From Paraburkholderia tagetis (GTDB lineage: Bacteria > Pseudomonadota > Gammaproteobacteria > Burkholderiales > Burkholderiaceae): a stretch of 64,000 bases of DNA. The notes beneath the pieces were generated by a model, which worked only from the letters and a program-made list of their open reading frames with translations, ran no database searches and was not told where the DNA came from. How positions within the stretch are numbered: position 1 is the stretch's first letter; each line of letters starts with the position of its first letter. A program made the position numbers and the translations under genes. The DNA lies in NCBI RefSeq assembly GCF_022213065.1, contig NZ_JAKLJA010000025.1, forward strand, positions 53,929-117,928, given 5' to 3'. This document shows, piece after piece, positions 34,683 to 44,847 of the stretch.

Positions 34683-34958
34683 TCACAGCAGGAGTGTGGG
34701 GGCTGGCTTGCCTCCCTCGCCAAGAAGGATGTCGGACACCACCTTGTCGTTGCAGGGCGAGGTGGAGGGGCGATCCAGCATGATTGTCGTATAGTCACCC
34801 GGCGCATACTCCCCGCTGCCACGCTGAACTGTCCCGGTGATCCAGATGTCATGTTGCAGGGGCAACGTCGGTAGCGGCGGGGTGGCTGACATGGCGGTCC
34901 CTGACCATGGCCCAGCGATCACAATTGCCGGGACCAGGATACACAATCGGGTTTTCAT
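34683..34958 (-). CDS. Small secreted protein downstream of dnaK
   Basis: 91 residues: MKTRLCILVPAIVIAGPWSG then TAMSATPPLP, a signal peptide with likely cleavage after AMSA. The mature part contains HDIWITGTVQRGSGEYAPGD and two Pro/Ser-rich segments. GGAGG lies eight bases upstream of the chosen ATG. It starts 41 bp after dnaK on the same strand, so it is probably the last gene of the chaperone operon. No family is recognised. Confidence 0.5.
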   Translation of the reverse strand: MKTRLCILVPAIVIAGPWSGTAMSATPPLPTLPLQHDIWITGTVQRGSGEYAPGDYTTIMLDRPSTSPCNDKVVSDILLGEGGKPAPTLLL

Positions 34959-34998
34959 GGCGCAAGCCTCCTGACGTCGAGTGACGCTCGCCGGCATG

Positions 34999-36933
<1,935 letters not shown>

Positions 36934-37011
36934 GATGTCTTCACCGGTGCTCAAGGGTTTCAGTGCGTCGCCAGCGCGTCCGGACACGCCCTGCCGCCGT
37001 GCACACGTGCT

Positions 37012-38634
37012 TCAGTAGTCCATTGCCGGCGGCGACACGGGTGCCCTGGTCTCGTCCTTTGGCAATTCGGCGACCACGGCGTCGGTGGTGAGGATCAGCC
37101 CGGCCACCGAGGCGGCATTCTGCAGTGCCGTGCGTACGACTTTGGTCGGGTCGACCACACCCATTTCCATCAGATCGCCGTAGGTGTCCGAAGCCGCGTT
37201 CCACCCAAAGCTGCCTGTCTGCGCGAGGACCTTGTTGACCACGACCGAGGATTCTTCTCCCGCGTTGGTGGCGATCTGACGCAGCGGCTCTTCTAGCGCC
37301 CGCAAGACAATCCGGATGCCGGCGTCCTGGTCGGGATTGGCGCCTCGCATGTCGCCGAGGGCAGCCCGGGCTCGCAGCAGCGCAACGCCGCCGCCCGGCA
37401 CGATGCCTTCTTCGACCGCTGCGCGGGTCGCGTGCAGCGCATCCTCGACCCGCGCCTTGCGCTCCTTCATCTCGACTTCAGTGGCAGCCCCCACCTTGAT
37501 GACTGCAACGCCGCCGGACAGCTTCGCGATGCGCTCCTGCAACTTCTCCCGCTCATAGTCGCTGGTCGTCTCTTCGATCTGACGACGGATTGCCTGGGTG
37601 CGTGCGTCGATCGTCTTGCGGTCCCCTGCGCCGTCGACGATCGTGGTCGCCTCCTTTTCGATTTCCACCCGCTTCGCCCGTCCGAGATCTTCGAGCTTGA
37701 CGTTCTCCAGCTTCCTGCCGGTTTCTTCCGAGATCACCAGAGCGCCGGTCAGCGTCGCGATGTCCTCCAGCATTGCCTTGCGCCGGTCGCCGAAGCCCGG
37801 GGCCTTCACGGCCACTGCTTTCAGGATGCCGCGCAAGGAATTCACCACCAGCGTGGTCAGGGCTTCGCCCTCGACGTCCTCGGCAATGATGAGAAGCGGC
37901 TTGCTCTCCCTGGTTACGGCCTCGAGCACGGGCAGTAAATCACGGATCGACGAGATCTTCCTGTCGTGCACGAGGATGTACGGTTCCTCGAGAACAGCAG
38001 ATTGCTTCTCGGGATCGGTGATGAAATACGCGGACAGCCACCCGCGATCGAACTGCATGCCCTCGACGACCTCGAGTTCGCTTTGCAACGACTTGCCCTC
38101 TTCGAGGGTAACGGCGCCGTCCTTGCCAACCTTGTCCATCGCGTCCGCAATGATCCTGCCGATCTCCTCGTCCGCATTGGCGGAGATGGTGCCGACCTGC
38201 GTGATCTCGCGGCTGGTCGTGACCGCACGGGAAAGCTTCCTGAGTTCCTCGACGATCGCGGCCGTCGCCTGGTCGATACCACGCTTGAGGTCCATCGGGT
38301 TCAGGCCCGAGGCGACATACTTCATGCCTTCCCGCACGATGGCCTGGGCGAGCACGGTGGCGGTGGTCGTCCCGTCACCGGCGACATCCGAGGTTTTGGC
38401 GGCAACCTGCCTGACCATCTGCGCTCCCATGTTCTCGAGCCTGTCGCCCAACTCGATCTCTTTGGCGACCGACACACCGTCTTTCGTGACCGTCGGCGCG
38501 CCGTACGATCGCTCGAGCACCACATTTCGCCCCCTGGGTCCGAGCGTGACCTTCACCGCATCGGCCAGGATGTTGACGCCCGTGAGGATATGCTGGCGTG
38601 CGGGTTCATGAAACCTGACATCTTTGGCGGACAT
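37012..38634 (-). CDS. groEL: GroEL chaperonin, accessory copy 1
   Basis: 540 residues from MSAKDVRFHEPARQHILTGV. The equatorial ATP site DVAGDGTTTATVLAQ, KEIELGDRLENMGAQ and EGIVPGGGVALLRARA are intact, and the apical substrate face (LEEPYILVHDRKISSIRDLL) is present. The protein lacks the Gly-Gly-Met repeat that ends most GroELs and stops with PPAMDY. With GroES it forms the double-ring folding chamber. Divergence from copy 2 (47777) is spread over the whole length, so these are separate lineages rather than a recent duplication. It starts 49 bp after groES. Confidence 0.95.
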   Translation of the reverse strand: MSAKDVRFHEPARQHILTGVNILADAVKVTLGPRGRNVVLERSYGAPTVTKDGVSVAKEIELGDRLENMGAQMVRQVAAKTSDVAGDGTTTATVLAQAIVREGMKYVASGLNPMDLKRGIDQATAAIVEELRKLSRAVTTSREITQVGTISANADEEIGRIIADAMDKVGKDGAVTLEEGKSLQSELEVVEGMQFDRGWLSAYFITDPEKQSAVLEEPYILVHDRKISSIRDLLPVLEAVTRESKPLLIIAEDVEGEALTTLVVNSLRGILKAVAVKAPGFGDRRKAMLEDIATLTGALVISEETGRKLENVKLEDLGRAKRVEIEKEATTIVDGAGDRKTIDARTQAIRRQIEETTSDYEREKLQERIAKLSGGVAVIKVGAATEVEMKERKARVEDALHATRAAVEEGIVPGGGVALLRARAALGDMRGANPDQDAGIRIVLRALEEPLRQIATNAGEESSVVVNKVLAQTGSFGWNAASDTYGDLMEMGVVDPTKVVRTALQNAASVAGLILTTDAVVAELPKDETRAPVSPPAMDY

Positions 38635-38683
38635 TTTCCGGTACCTCCTGATCAGTCGGAAGAAGCACAACCTGCTGGGTGCC

Positions 38684-38986
38684 CTACTGCGCGGCTCCCG
38701 CTGTGACCACGCCCAGCAGGTCGTCTTCGCGCATCACCAGCAGTTCCTCGCCTTCCACCTTGACCGTGGTGCCGGCGTATTTGCCGAACAGCACGCGGTC
38801 ACCGACCTTCACGTCCGGGACGCCACGTGGGCCGCCCTCGAGCCGTTTGCCGGGGCCGACAGCGAGGACTTCGCCCTGATCGGGTTTCTCGCCGACGGTA
38901 TCCGGGATGACGATGCCTGCCGCGGTCGTGCGCTCCTGTTCAATTCGCTTGACCACGACCCGGTCATGCAAGGGCGTGAGTTTCAT
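38684..38986 (-). CDS. groES: GroES co-chaperonin, accessory copy 1
   Basis: 100 residues starting MKLTPLHDRVVVKRIEQERT, then the mobile-loop region TAAGIVIPDTVGEKPDQGEV and the end LVMREDDLLGVVTAGAAQ. The loop (TAAGIVIP) binds the GroEL apical domains and is intact. GGGAG precedes the ATG. It is a standard length. The same reading frame stays open for 108 codons upstream into the segment at 38987-39310, so a longer protein could also be made. Confidence 0.93.
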   Translation of the reverse strand: MKLTPLHDRVVVKRIEQERTTAAGIVIPDTVGEKPDQGEVLAVGPGKRLEGGPRGVPDVKVGDRVLFGKYAGTTVKVEGEELLVMREDDLLGVVTAGAAQ

Positions 38987-39310
38987 GATCCTGCTCCCTC
39001 TGATCAGATTGGGCTCAAGAACGGCGCGGACGACAGGTGCCGCCCACACGCCGAGGGCCTGGCCCGACCCCGCGTGCGCACTAGGATGCCCGTTCCTGGA
39101 TCGTCTGCGGGCCGGTCCGGGCGGTGCGGCAAGCGCCTTCGCCGCATGGCCGGCTTGTCCAGCGCGGCGCAGTGGCTCCGCAGGCCGGATCGAAGGCGTC
39201 CGCGTGCAGGCGACGGGATCGCTCGCGGGAGACGTTTCCTGGAGCGCTTCGTCGAGCATGTTGTCGATGTCATCCGCGCGATCTCGCGTCGATCTCGTGG
39301 TGGGTTCCAT
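38987..39310 (-). CDS. Possible small protein or N-terminal GroES extension (PASDPVA motif)
   Basis: From the ATG at 39310, with GGAGGCCGACG upstream, the strand encodes MEPTTRSTRDRADDIDNMLD then EALQETSPASDPVACTR, a Pro/Arg-rich part, and it runs without a stop into groES. LDEALxxxxPASDPVA is a known motif of small stress-linked proteins in proteobacteria. Either the small gene lost its stop and now fuses in frame to GroES, giving 208 residues, or ribosomes reinitiate at the GroES ATG. The N-terminal 35 residues look real; the rest has no recognisable domain. The start site is well supported and the fusion is an inference from the open frame. Confidence 0.45.
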
Positions 39311-39383
39311 CGTCGGCCTCCGTCGTCACGCAGGAAATTGCGGTCTTCCCGCGATCAACCATGATCTGGCCGCGCCTGCGTGT

Positions 39384-40577
39384 TTATGGGACATCGCGTC
39401 GTGTCGCCTCGTCAAAATCCCTGGAAAGCCCGGACGCCAGCGGCAGCGTCCCCGGCACGATGTAACCCGCCGGCTCGACCGACGGCCCGGGTGTCAGTCT
39501 CAGGTCAGCGAGTCTGGCCCTGAGGAACGCGTCGGCATGCGCAAGCCGGTCTTCAAGTTCCGGCTCCGTAATGCCCAGAACCCGCGCTGCGGCATCCGCA
39601 GGCTGCGCTTCGAGGCGGCAGAGCGTGACGGCGCGTCGCCAGGGTTCCGGCAGCTCCGCGAGCAGCGTTGCCACCAGCTCGCGAAGCTCCCGGGTCATGA
39701 CCGCATCCTCCGGCGAGCCGTCCGTTGCCGGCACCACGTCCTCGAGGCGCAGGACTTCGTCGGGCTGCCAGTACTCGAACAGAAGCTCGTCGTCGTCGTC
39801 GTGTGGCTCGTGCAGCTGGACGGGTAGCCTGCCTTCGAGTGAAATGCACCGGCCTTCCTCGCTCTGTCGATGCGCCACTTCGTCGGCAAGCCGTTCAAGC
39901 GCGATCTGATAGAGCCATTGCAACGGTTCGAGCCGGCGCGGGCGCTGTGCCTGTCGCTCGCAGGCACGGGCCAGGGCCTCGTCGACGATGTCGTCGACCG
40001 TCGGGTCGCCTGCGGCGAGATCGCCTCGTGCCTGGAGATACGCGATTTCCCGCTGTACAAAGCGCTGGAGCGCTGCGAGCAGCGGACGCACGCACTCGCC
40101 GAACAGCGCGGATCCGGCGTCCGTCTGCTCTGCCAGTGCGGCCTTGAGCTGCCGCAACCCGGCGCGCCGTTCCTTGCGGCGCCAGGCATCTTCGTGACGC
40201 AGATGTGCGACGTGTCTTTCCAGTTGCCGCTCCAGTTCGGTCATGGAGCGTTCGATCGCCGGCCCGGGCTCCGGCGAATCGTTCCCGCAGGCGAGTGTTC
40301 CCCCCGGCAACACCAACCGGAGCCGGACGCGGTAGACACTGCGATGCCGGCTTCTTTCCACTGTCGCATGCAGCCGGACCAGTCCGGTCGGGAAATGCGA
40401 CAGATGCGGCTTCAGGCGCCGTTCCGTGAGCCGGCCAATCAGGTCTTCCTGCTCCGGGCGGGAAAGCATCGCAACATTGCGGTAACTGATCGACGTTTTC
40501 ATCTCAAACCTGTGCATGTCCGGGCGCGCCTCGATGGCGAGCGACGCTGGGCCCATCGGGACCGGGCGCAACGTCAT
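39384..40577 (-). CDS. Fusion of an HPF/RaiA-like domain with sigma-70 regions 2 and 4
   Basis: 397 residues from the ATG at 40577, which has GGAGG ten bases upstream. Residues about 26-125 (MKTSISYRNVAMLSRPEQED, GLVRLHATVERSRHRSVYRV, ERQLERHVAHLR) follow the beta-alpha-beta-beta-beta-alpha order of ribosome-hibernation factors HPF/RaiA. Residues 170-240 (FVQREIAYLQARGDLAAGDP, WLYQIALERLADEVAHRQ) resemble sigma region 2, and 293-360 (LRELVATLLAELPEPWRRAV, AARVLGITEPELEDRLAHA) region 4. HPF parts bind the 30S decoding centre; sigma parts bind RNA polymerase and promoters. The fusion would link ribosome state and transcription. It stands just before groES. Domain calls are by eye; region 2 could be degenerate. 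Confidence 0.65.
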   Translation of the reverse strand: MTLRPVPMGPASLAIEARPDMHRFEMKTSISYRNVAMLSRPEQEDLIGRLTERRLKPHLSHFPTGLVRLHATVERSRHRSVYRVRLRLVLPGGTLACGNDSPEPGPAIERSMTELERQLERHVAHLRHEDAWRRKERRAGLRQLKAALAEQTDAGSALFGECVRPLLAALQRFVQREIAYLQARGDLAAGDPTVDDIVDEALARACERQAQRPRRLEPLQWLYQIALERLADEVAHRQSEEGRCISLEGRLPVQLHEPHDDDDELLFEYWQPDEVLRLEDVVPATDGSPEDAVMTRELRELVATLLAELPEPWRRAVTLCRLEAQPADAAARVLGITEPELEDRLAHADAFLRARLADLRLTPGPSVEPAGYIVPGTLPLASGLSRDFDEATRRDVP

Positions 40578-40686
40578 GCGGTGCGAGCCTCCCTGACGAG
40601 TCGGGCACTCCGGCAGCGAAGCCGCGCATTGCCGCCCGCGTCCTCGCCGCGCAACGCCGTGCCGGACGATGCGCCGCGCGACCGTC

Positions 40687-41217
40687 TCATTCACTCGTGC
40701 CCCCCGTGCCACTGGCGTCCGATCCCTTTCTCTCCAGGCTCAGGTAGGTGTCGGCCGCCACCAGCCCGAACACGATGTGATTGAGGAAACTCACCCAGCC
40801 TCGGGCGTCGGCAAACCACGGGAACCATTGGGTCATGCCATAAAAGTTGATCACGTACAGCAGCACGCCGAATACGGCACCCACCAGCGAGGCCATCCCG
40901 ACACTGGAATCCAGGCTGAACGGCGCCATGATCACCGCCAGAATGACCGCGAAGAGGCTCGACAGCACGAAGTGCGTGACCAGCGCCACCAGCATGACGC
41001 CCGTCGCAAACGTAGCGGGTTGTGCGAGCACGTCGCGGCCCATCAGGATGGCCGCGATCATGCGCAGCGATGCCCATACGCTTTGCCCCATCACCCGCAT
41101 GGCAAAGAGTTCGATCACCAGGAAAACGGCGCCCGCCACGCATCCGCCGATGACTGCTGCGGGCCACTCAGGCATGCGGCGAACGAAATGATGCGAATGC
41201 ATGTGAAGTTCCATCAT
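40687..41217 (-). CDS. Four-helix inner-membrane protein
   Basis: 176 residues from ATG 41217, or the next codon at 41214, both behind GAGGAGG. A His-rich N-terminus (MMELHMHSHHFVRRMPEW) is followed by about four membrane helices, among them AAVIGGCVAGAVFLVIELFA, LVALVTHFVLSSLFAVILAV and ASLVGAVFGVLLYVINFYGM. A short polar tail ends the protein. Proteins of this kind with an HHF...GxxAG start accompany stress islands in Burkholderia as far as I recall, but no function is known. It is the third gene of the chaperone block. Confidence 0.6.
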   Translation of the reverse strand: MMELHMHSHHFVRRMPEWPAAVIGGCVAGAVFLVIELFAMRVMGQSVWASLRMIAAILMGRDVLAQPATFATGVMLVALVTHFVLSSLFAVILAVIMAPFSLDSSVGMASLVGAVFGVLLYVINFYGMTQWFPWFADARGWVSFLNHIVFGLVAADTYLSLERKGSDASGTGGTSE

Positions 41218-41245
41218 GACCTCCTCGGGATCTGCGAGGCTTTCC

Positions 41246-41554
41246 TCACCGGCGCCACCGCCAGACCGCCTCCGTGACATCCGGCCGCGGTCCGCGAAAC
41301 GGCCGACGGTCCACAAGCCGCACGGCGTACTCCAGGGCTTCCGATTCCGCCTCCTCGCGACTCGGCCAGCGCCGGCAGAGCCATGGCAGGTGCCAGTTCA
41401 CGAAAACCTCGCCATCCCTCACAACCTGCACAAATACAAGGTATCCGTTCACCGCGGTTAGCTCCGGGCATGCCGCCGTGCGCACGTCCCTCACGCCCAG
41501 GGTGTGCATCCGGATCTCCAGGCCGTTGCGCATCTCGACTCTTACCGGATCCAT
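41246..41554 (-). CDS. Small conserved protein with WHLP motif, copy 1
   Basis: 102 residues from MDPVRVEMRNGLEIRMHTLG. The core VNGYLVFVQVVRDGEVFVNW-HLPWLCRRWPSREEAESEALEY shares WHLPxxxxxWxSxxEAxxExxEYAxRxI with the gene at 51770, located in the other hsp20 cluster. Two beta strands followed by a helix are likely. The family may be DUF6566-like, from memory. It lies 28 bp upstream of the membrane protein gene. The presence of paralogues in both heat-shock clusters suggests a shared stress role, which is inference. Confidence 0.55.
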   Translation of the reverse strand: MDPVRVEMRNGLEIRMHTLGVRDVRTAACPELTAVNGYLVFVQVVRDGEVFVNWHLPWLCRRWPSREEAESEALEYAVRLVDRRPFRGPRPDVTEAVWRWRR

Positions 41555-41723
41555 TGGATCGCTCCCCCCCTCGCGCGTGCACCGGTATCGCACCGTCCGC
41601 GCGGTGCTCCTGCGAAAGCCGCTCCGATCGAGGCGCTCATCGCTTCACGCAACCGCAGCCGGCGTACGGCACGATCGACAGCATACCGTCGTCGCGAACC
41701 GTGCCCGCAGGGCAACCGCGCTG

Positions 41724-41906
41724 CTAACGGCGGCGCAGGTGCGACTTGAGCTGGCGAAACGTCTGCCGCACGGCGGCGATGCGGTCTGACAGCGTGCGCC
41801 GCGCACGCTCCGCGACCGGCCGGAAAACGCCGGACAGGACGACGATCGTACGGTGGAGGCGCTCGAACAACGTAGTCGAAGCCGAGCGGAGATGAAGGCA
41901 GCTCAT
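41724..41906 (-). CDS. Small basic protein, first gene of the chaperone operon
   Basis: 60 residues: MSCLHLRSASTTLFERLHRT, IVVLSGVFRPVAERARRTLS and a strongly basic end (TFRQLKSHLRRR). AAGGAGAAGACG lies directly before this ATG. A single amphipathic or membrane-touching segment (IVVLSGVF) is visible. No family is recognised. It is the first coding region after the conserved heat-shock leader at 41907-42072, the position taken by hsp20 in the two other units. Confidence 0.5.
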   Translation of the reverse strand: MSCLHLRSASTTLFERLHRTIVVLSGVFRPVAERARRTLSDRIAAVRQTFRQLKSHLRRR

Positions 41907-42072
41907 CGTCTTCTCCTTCGACGCAGCAAGGACGAGAACGGGCTTGCGCGCTCCAGTTCGCCTGCCGTGCTGCGGGGCAAACAAATCGAAACACGCAGTG
42001 TGCGGCCGGTCGATCACCGGGCACACTGCCTGAGCTGGATATAAGTTAGTTTCACTGATGAAAATTTTCAAG
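41907..42072 (-). promoter_or_regulatory. Conserved heat-shock promoter and leader, copy L3
   Basis: On the minus strand: -35 CTTGAAA (42072-42066), 16-bp spacer, -10 CTAACTTA (42049-42042), then CTCAGGCAG at the probable start of transcription. The leader contains CTGCGTGTTTCGATTTGTTT and GGCAGGCGAACTGGAGCGCG, both nearly identical in the leaders at 44685 and 50633. It precedes the small protein, and through it the chaperone operon. The -35 is the RpoH consensus; the -10 is atypical for RpoH (CCCCATNT). A thermosensor or protein-binding role of the leader is inference. Confidence 0.65.
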
Positions 42073-42189
42073 GTGGTGCGACGGATCCCGCCAACCCGGC
42101 CTGGCGCGCGCCGGCACCCGGTTATCCGGGGGGCGGAAAACCGGCGTTGCCTGTGCGGACCGGATCGCGTCAGGATATCCGGCCGTGCT

Positions 42190-42540
42190 TCAAGGCGGAC
42201 ACCACCTTTTCACGGTGGCGAGCAGCAGCGCCGCCGGGACTGGCTTGATGAGGTCGTCCCACTGCGCCGGCCCCGGCGAAGACGGCGGCATCGCCGTATG
42301 AACAAGGATCGGGATGTGTGCCAGCGCCGGATGCGCCCGGATCTGGCGGCACAGTTCACCGCCACCCATCAGCGGCATCATCCAGTCCGTTATGATCAAA
42401 TCTGGCGGCTGGCGCAGGGCGTGGTCGAGCGCCTCCACGCCGTTGTGTGCACAGCGTACCGCATACCCTTCGGCGGTGAGCATGAGGCGGTACGCATCGA
42501 GCAGCTCAGGCTGATCGTCGACAAGCAGGATAGAAGGCAT
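42190..42540 (-). CDS. Single-domain response regulator (CheY-like)
   Basis: 116 residues: MPSILLVDDQPELLDAYRLM, then DLIITDWMMPLMGGGELCRQ and HTAMPP, ending with the LIKPV switch region. The DD pair, the phosphoacceptor Asp in ITDWMMP, the Thr in HTA and the Lys in IKPV are all present, so a functional receiver is likely. No output domain follows, so it would act by binding a partner. It is divergently placed beside the kinase at 42641, with which it probably pairs. The start is by homology; the ribosome-binding site is weak. Confidence 0.82.
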   Translation of the reverse strand: MPSILLVDDQPELLDAYRLMLTAEGYAVRCAHNGVEALDHALRQPPDLIITDWMMPLMGGGELCRQIRAHPALAHIPILVHTAMPPSSPGPAQWDDLIKPVPAALLLATVKRWCPP

Positions 42541-42640
42541 TTTGCGAGTCGGTAGACTTGTTTCCGCCACGCGAAGCAAATAGCGTTCCCGATCACCGTC
42601 TGGATCAATGCTGGCCCGCAGGCGGTGCGAGGGAACGATA

Positions 42641-43912
42641 ATGGCTCTTCGCATGCACGTCTTGCACAACGATGTCACACATTGTGGGCGGATCATGACC
42701 GATTCTCAAATGGGCAATCTGCACGCCCTTGCCGGATTTCTCCGTCGGGAACAGGCGCGCCTGACGCAGAGATGGATGCAGGCCGTTGCTGCCGATGCCG
42801 ACCTCGTCGAGGCGGACCGGCTGACCTGGGGGCAGCTGGCCGATCACCTGCCCGCCATCCTGAGCGGCATCTGCCTCGCGCTCGAAGAGCAGGATCTCCA
42901 ACCGGCCGAACGGGCCATTGAACGCAATGCGAGGGAACACGGGAAGGTGCGCTGGCAGCAGGGTTACCGCATTGATGAACTCGTGCGTGAACTGGAGCTG
43001 TTCCGGCAGGAACTGGCCGACGCCGTCCGGGCCTTTGCGGAGTCCGACGGCGCGTTCAACCGCGACCACGAATCCCGTGCCCGGCGCCTGATTGACGAGG
43101 CGCTCAGTTTTGTCACCCTGACATCGATCCGCGAGGTCATCGGCGAGCGTGACCGCACCATTGCGCAATACACAACCCAGCTGGAGCGCGCCAACCGGGA
43201 GCTGCGGGAGCAGCAACGCGAGGTCAGTGAACTGCACCGCTCGCGCATGCAGATCACGCGCAGCCTCGTGCACGACCTGCGCAACTTTCTGAACGCCTTT
43301 TCGATCGACCTGCAACTGATTGCGCGCGTTCCATCCAGAGCCGAGGCGGGACTCGCGCTCGCGACCCGGCAGGCGCAGGACATGAAGCAGCTGGTCGACG
43401 AAATGGTGGAATACTCGGTTGTCGTCGGCGACCGCAGCCCGATCGGCGTCGAGCCGGTTGATCTGCCCATGCTGTTTGACGAACTGGTCACGAGCGCCCG
43501 GCCAGCGATCGAAGCGAAGGGCCTGCGTCTGTCTGCCTCTCTTGATGCCGGACTGGTCCGCGTGCAGTCGAGCCGCATCAGGCTCAAGCAGGTTGCGCTG
43601 AACCTGCTGTCGAATGCAACGAAATATACCCGGGAGGGGGAAGTCGAACTGGTCATCGCGAGGTGCGGTGACAGCCGGTGGTTCATGCGCGTGGCCGATA
43701 CCGGTGTCGGCATTGCGCCGTCAGACACGGAGCGTGTGTTCAGGGAGTTCGAGCGGGTCGCCGGCAACGACATCCCGGGCGCCGGTCTGGGTCTGGCGAT
43801 TGTCCGGGAGCTGTGCCGCGCACTCGAGGGCGAGATCCACTTCGAGTCCCGCGAGGGGCAAGGCACGACCTTCGAAATCCGCTTTCCAGTCGACTTGAAG
43901 CCGCAAGGCTGA
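42641..43912 (+). CDS. Sensor histidine kinase with RsbR-like N-terminal domain
   Basis: 423 residues from ATG 42641; an ATG at 42695 is an equally plausible start. The first 170 residues are soluble helices (ALAGFLRREQARLTQRWMQA, GYRIDELVRELELFRQELAD) of the RsbRD/globin-sensor-like type, followed by a coiled segment. The kinase core has the phosphoaccepting His in SLVHDLRNFLNAF, the N box LNLLSNATKYT, the G1 box DTGVGIAPSD and the G2 box GAGLGLAIV. No membrane helix is present, so it senses an internal signal. The divergent receiver is its likely partner. Because it sits between two heat-shock units, it may control them, but no target is shown. Confidence 0.82.
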   Translation: MALRMHVLHNDVTHCGRIMTDSQMGNLHALAGFLRREQARLTQRWMQAVAADADLVEADRLTWGQLADHLPAILSGICLALEEQDLQPAERAIERNAREHGKVRWQQGYRIDELVRELELFRQELADAVRAFAESDGAFNRDHESRARRLIDEALSFVTLTSIREVIGERDRTIAQYTTQLERANRELREQQREVSELHRSRMQITRSLVHDLRNFLNAFSIDLQLIARVPSRAEAGLALATRQAQDMKQLVDEMVEYSVVVGDRSPIGVEPVDLPMLFDELVTSARPAIEAKGLRLSASLDAGLVRVQSSRIRLKQVALNLLSNATKYTREGEVELVIARCGDSRWFMRVADTGVGIAPSDTERVFREFERVAGNDIPGAGLGLAIVRELCRALEGEIHFESREGQGTTFEIRFPVDLKPQG

Positions 43913-44228
43913 CGCCGCGCCCAGGGCAGGCGGCGGCCCGATGACCAGGTCCTGTGGGCCGCCGGGTGGCACCGCACACGCTGTCGACCTGTCGGCCAGT
44001 CGGCTCCGGCGCGAAGCATGCTTGAGACCTTTACATGCGATCCCGACTTTGCTGCACGTTGCCGGCCTCCGCAGGGTGTCGGATCGTTGGCGCTGTTCAT
44101 TGCGCGTGGCGGGTAGCGGAATTCCTTCCCCGAGGGTCATGTTCCGGTCACGCTGGAGGCACACTCCGGCAGCCGGCCCGACCATACCGTTCGCTGCCCG
44201 GATCACTGGATCGGCAGCACCGCGCCCA

Positions 44229-44252
44229 GTTTCCCGGTTTCCCGGTTTCCCG
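44229..44252. repeat. Three tandem copies of GTTTCCCG
   Basis: Three perfect, adjacent 8-bp units. Because 8 is not a multiple of 3, gain or loss of a unit would change the frame of the possible minus-strand gene that crosses it. Confidence 0.6.
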
Positions 44253-44601
44253 GCGAGCATCCGCTCGTACACACCAAAGTGAAGCTCCACCCCGGTCTGC
44301 GCCACCGTCGTGACCGTCGGGTCGATCTGGTCCGGCAGGACGCCCAGCACGACGGCAATCGCGGCTTCAAGTTGCGGCGCACAAACCTTGTCCTCGGTCA
44401 AGGTGGTTCCGATCAGGACGTCATCGCTCTTTTCCTGCCGGCCGATCACCTCGACCAGCCAGGCACGGACACTCATGTTGTGGTCGATCGCAATGCGGAT
44501 GACTTCGACCGCCGTGCGCATTGCTTGCGTCGGAATCCCCTGGTCGAGCGCAGCCGCACGCGGTGCCGGCCCAGGGTCAGCCAGTCGGTATCGAATTCCA
44601 C
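44230..44601 (-). pseudogene. Possible degraded small gene upstream of the first hsp20 unit
   Basis: A GTG at 44601 with GGAGGACAAC in front encodes VEFDTDWLTLGRHRVRLRST. After a one-base change near 44560 the strand continues as IPTQAMRTAVEVIRIAIDHN, MSVRAWLVEVIGRQEKSDDV and ELHFGVYERML. Third codon positions are almost all G or C through this segment, as in neighbouring genes, which supports coding. No family was recognised. It would need a frameshift to be whole, and it crosses the GTTTCCCG repeat, so it is probably broken. The 190 bp between 43913 and 44100 show no gene. Confidence 0.35.
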
Positions 44602-44684
44602 GTTGTCCTCCGGTCGCGGTGCTGTTCCGCTGCGATGCCAGGAACCGGCAAAAATTTTCCAGGGGCGCAACGCTGCTTTTGCTC

Positions 44685-44847
44685 CTTGAAATCCTCGCCA
44701 GAGTACCTATCTTAGGATTCGCCCAGGCAGACGCGCGGGTCCCGACGTCCCGTGCGCTGCGTGTTTCGATTTGTTTTGCCAGATGGCAGGCGAACTGGAG
44801 CGCGTGGGCCCGTTCGCCTCCATGCATCCCTTGAGGAGAACAGCGTC
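44685..44847 (+). promoter_or_regulatory. Conserved heat-shock promoter and leader, copy L1
   Basis: -35 CTTGAAA (44685-44691), 15-bp spacer, -10 CTATCTTA (44707-44714), CCCAGGCAG near the start of transcription, then CTGCGTGTTTCGATTTGTTT and GGCAGGCGAACTGGAGCGCG. The leader ends in TTGAGGAGAACAGCGTC before the hsp20 ATG. It matches L2 and L3 in element order and spacing. Confidence 0.7.

Noticed and set aside
43721..44827. One continuous 368-residue gene on the minus strand
   Set aside because: The frame overlaps the histidine kinase end and the heat-shock leader; only the middle part has coding-like codon bias, so only that part is listed as a possible degraded gene.
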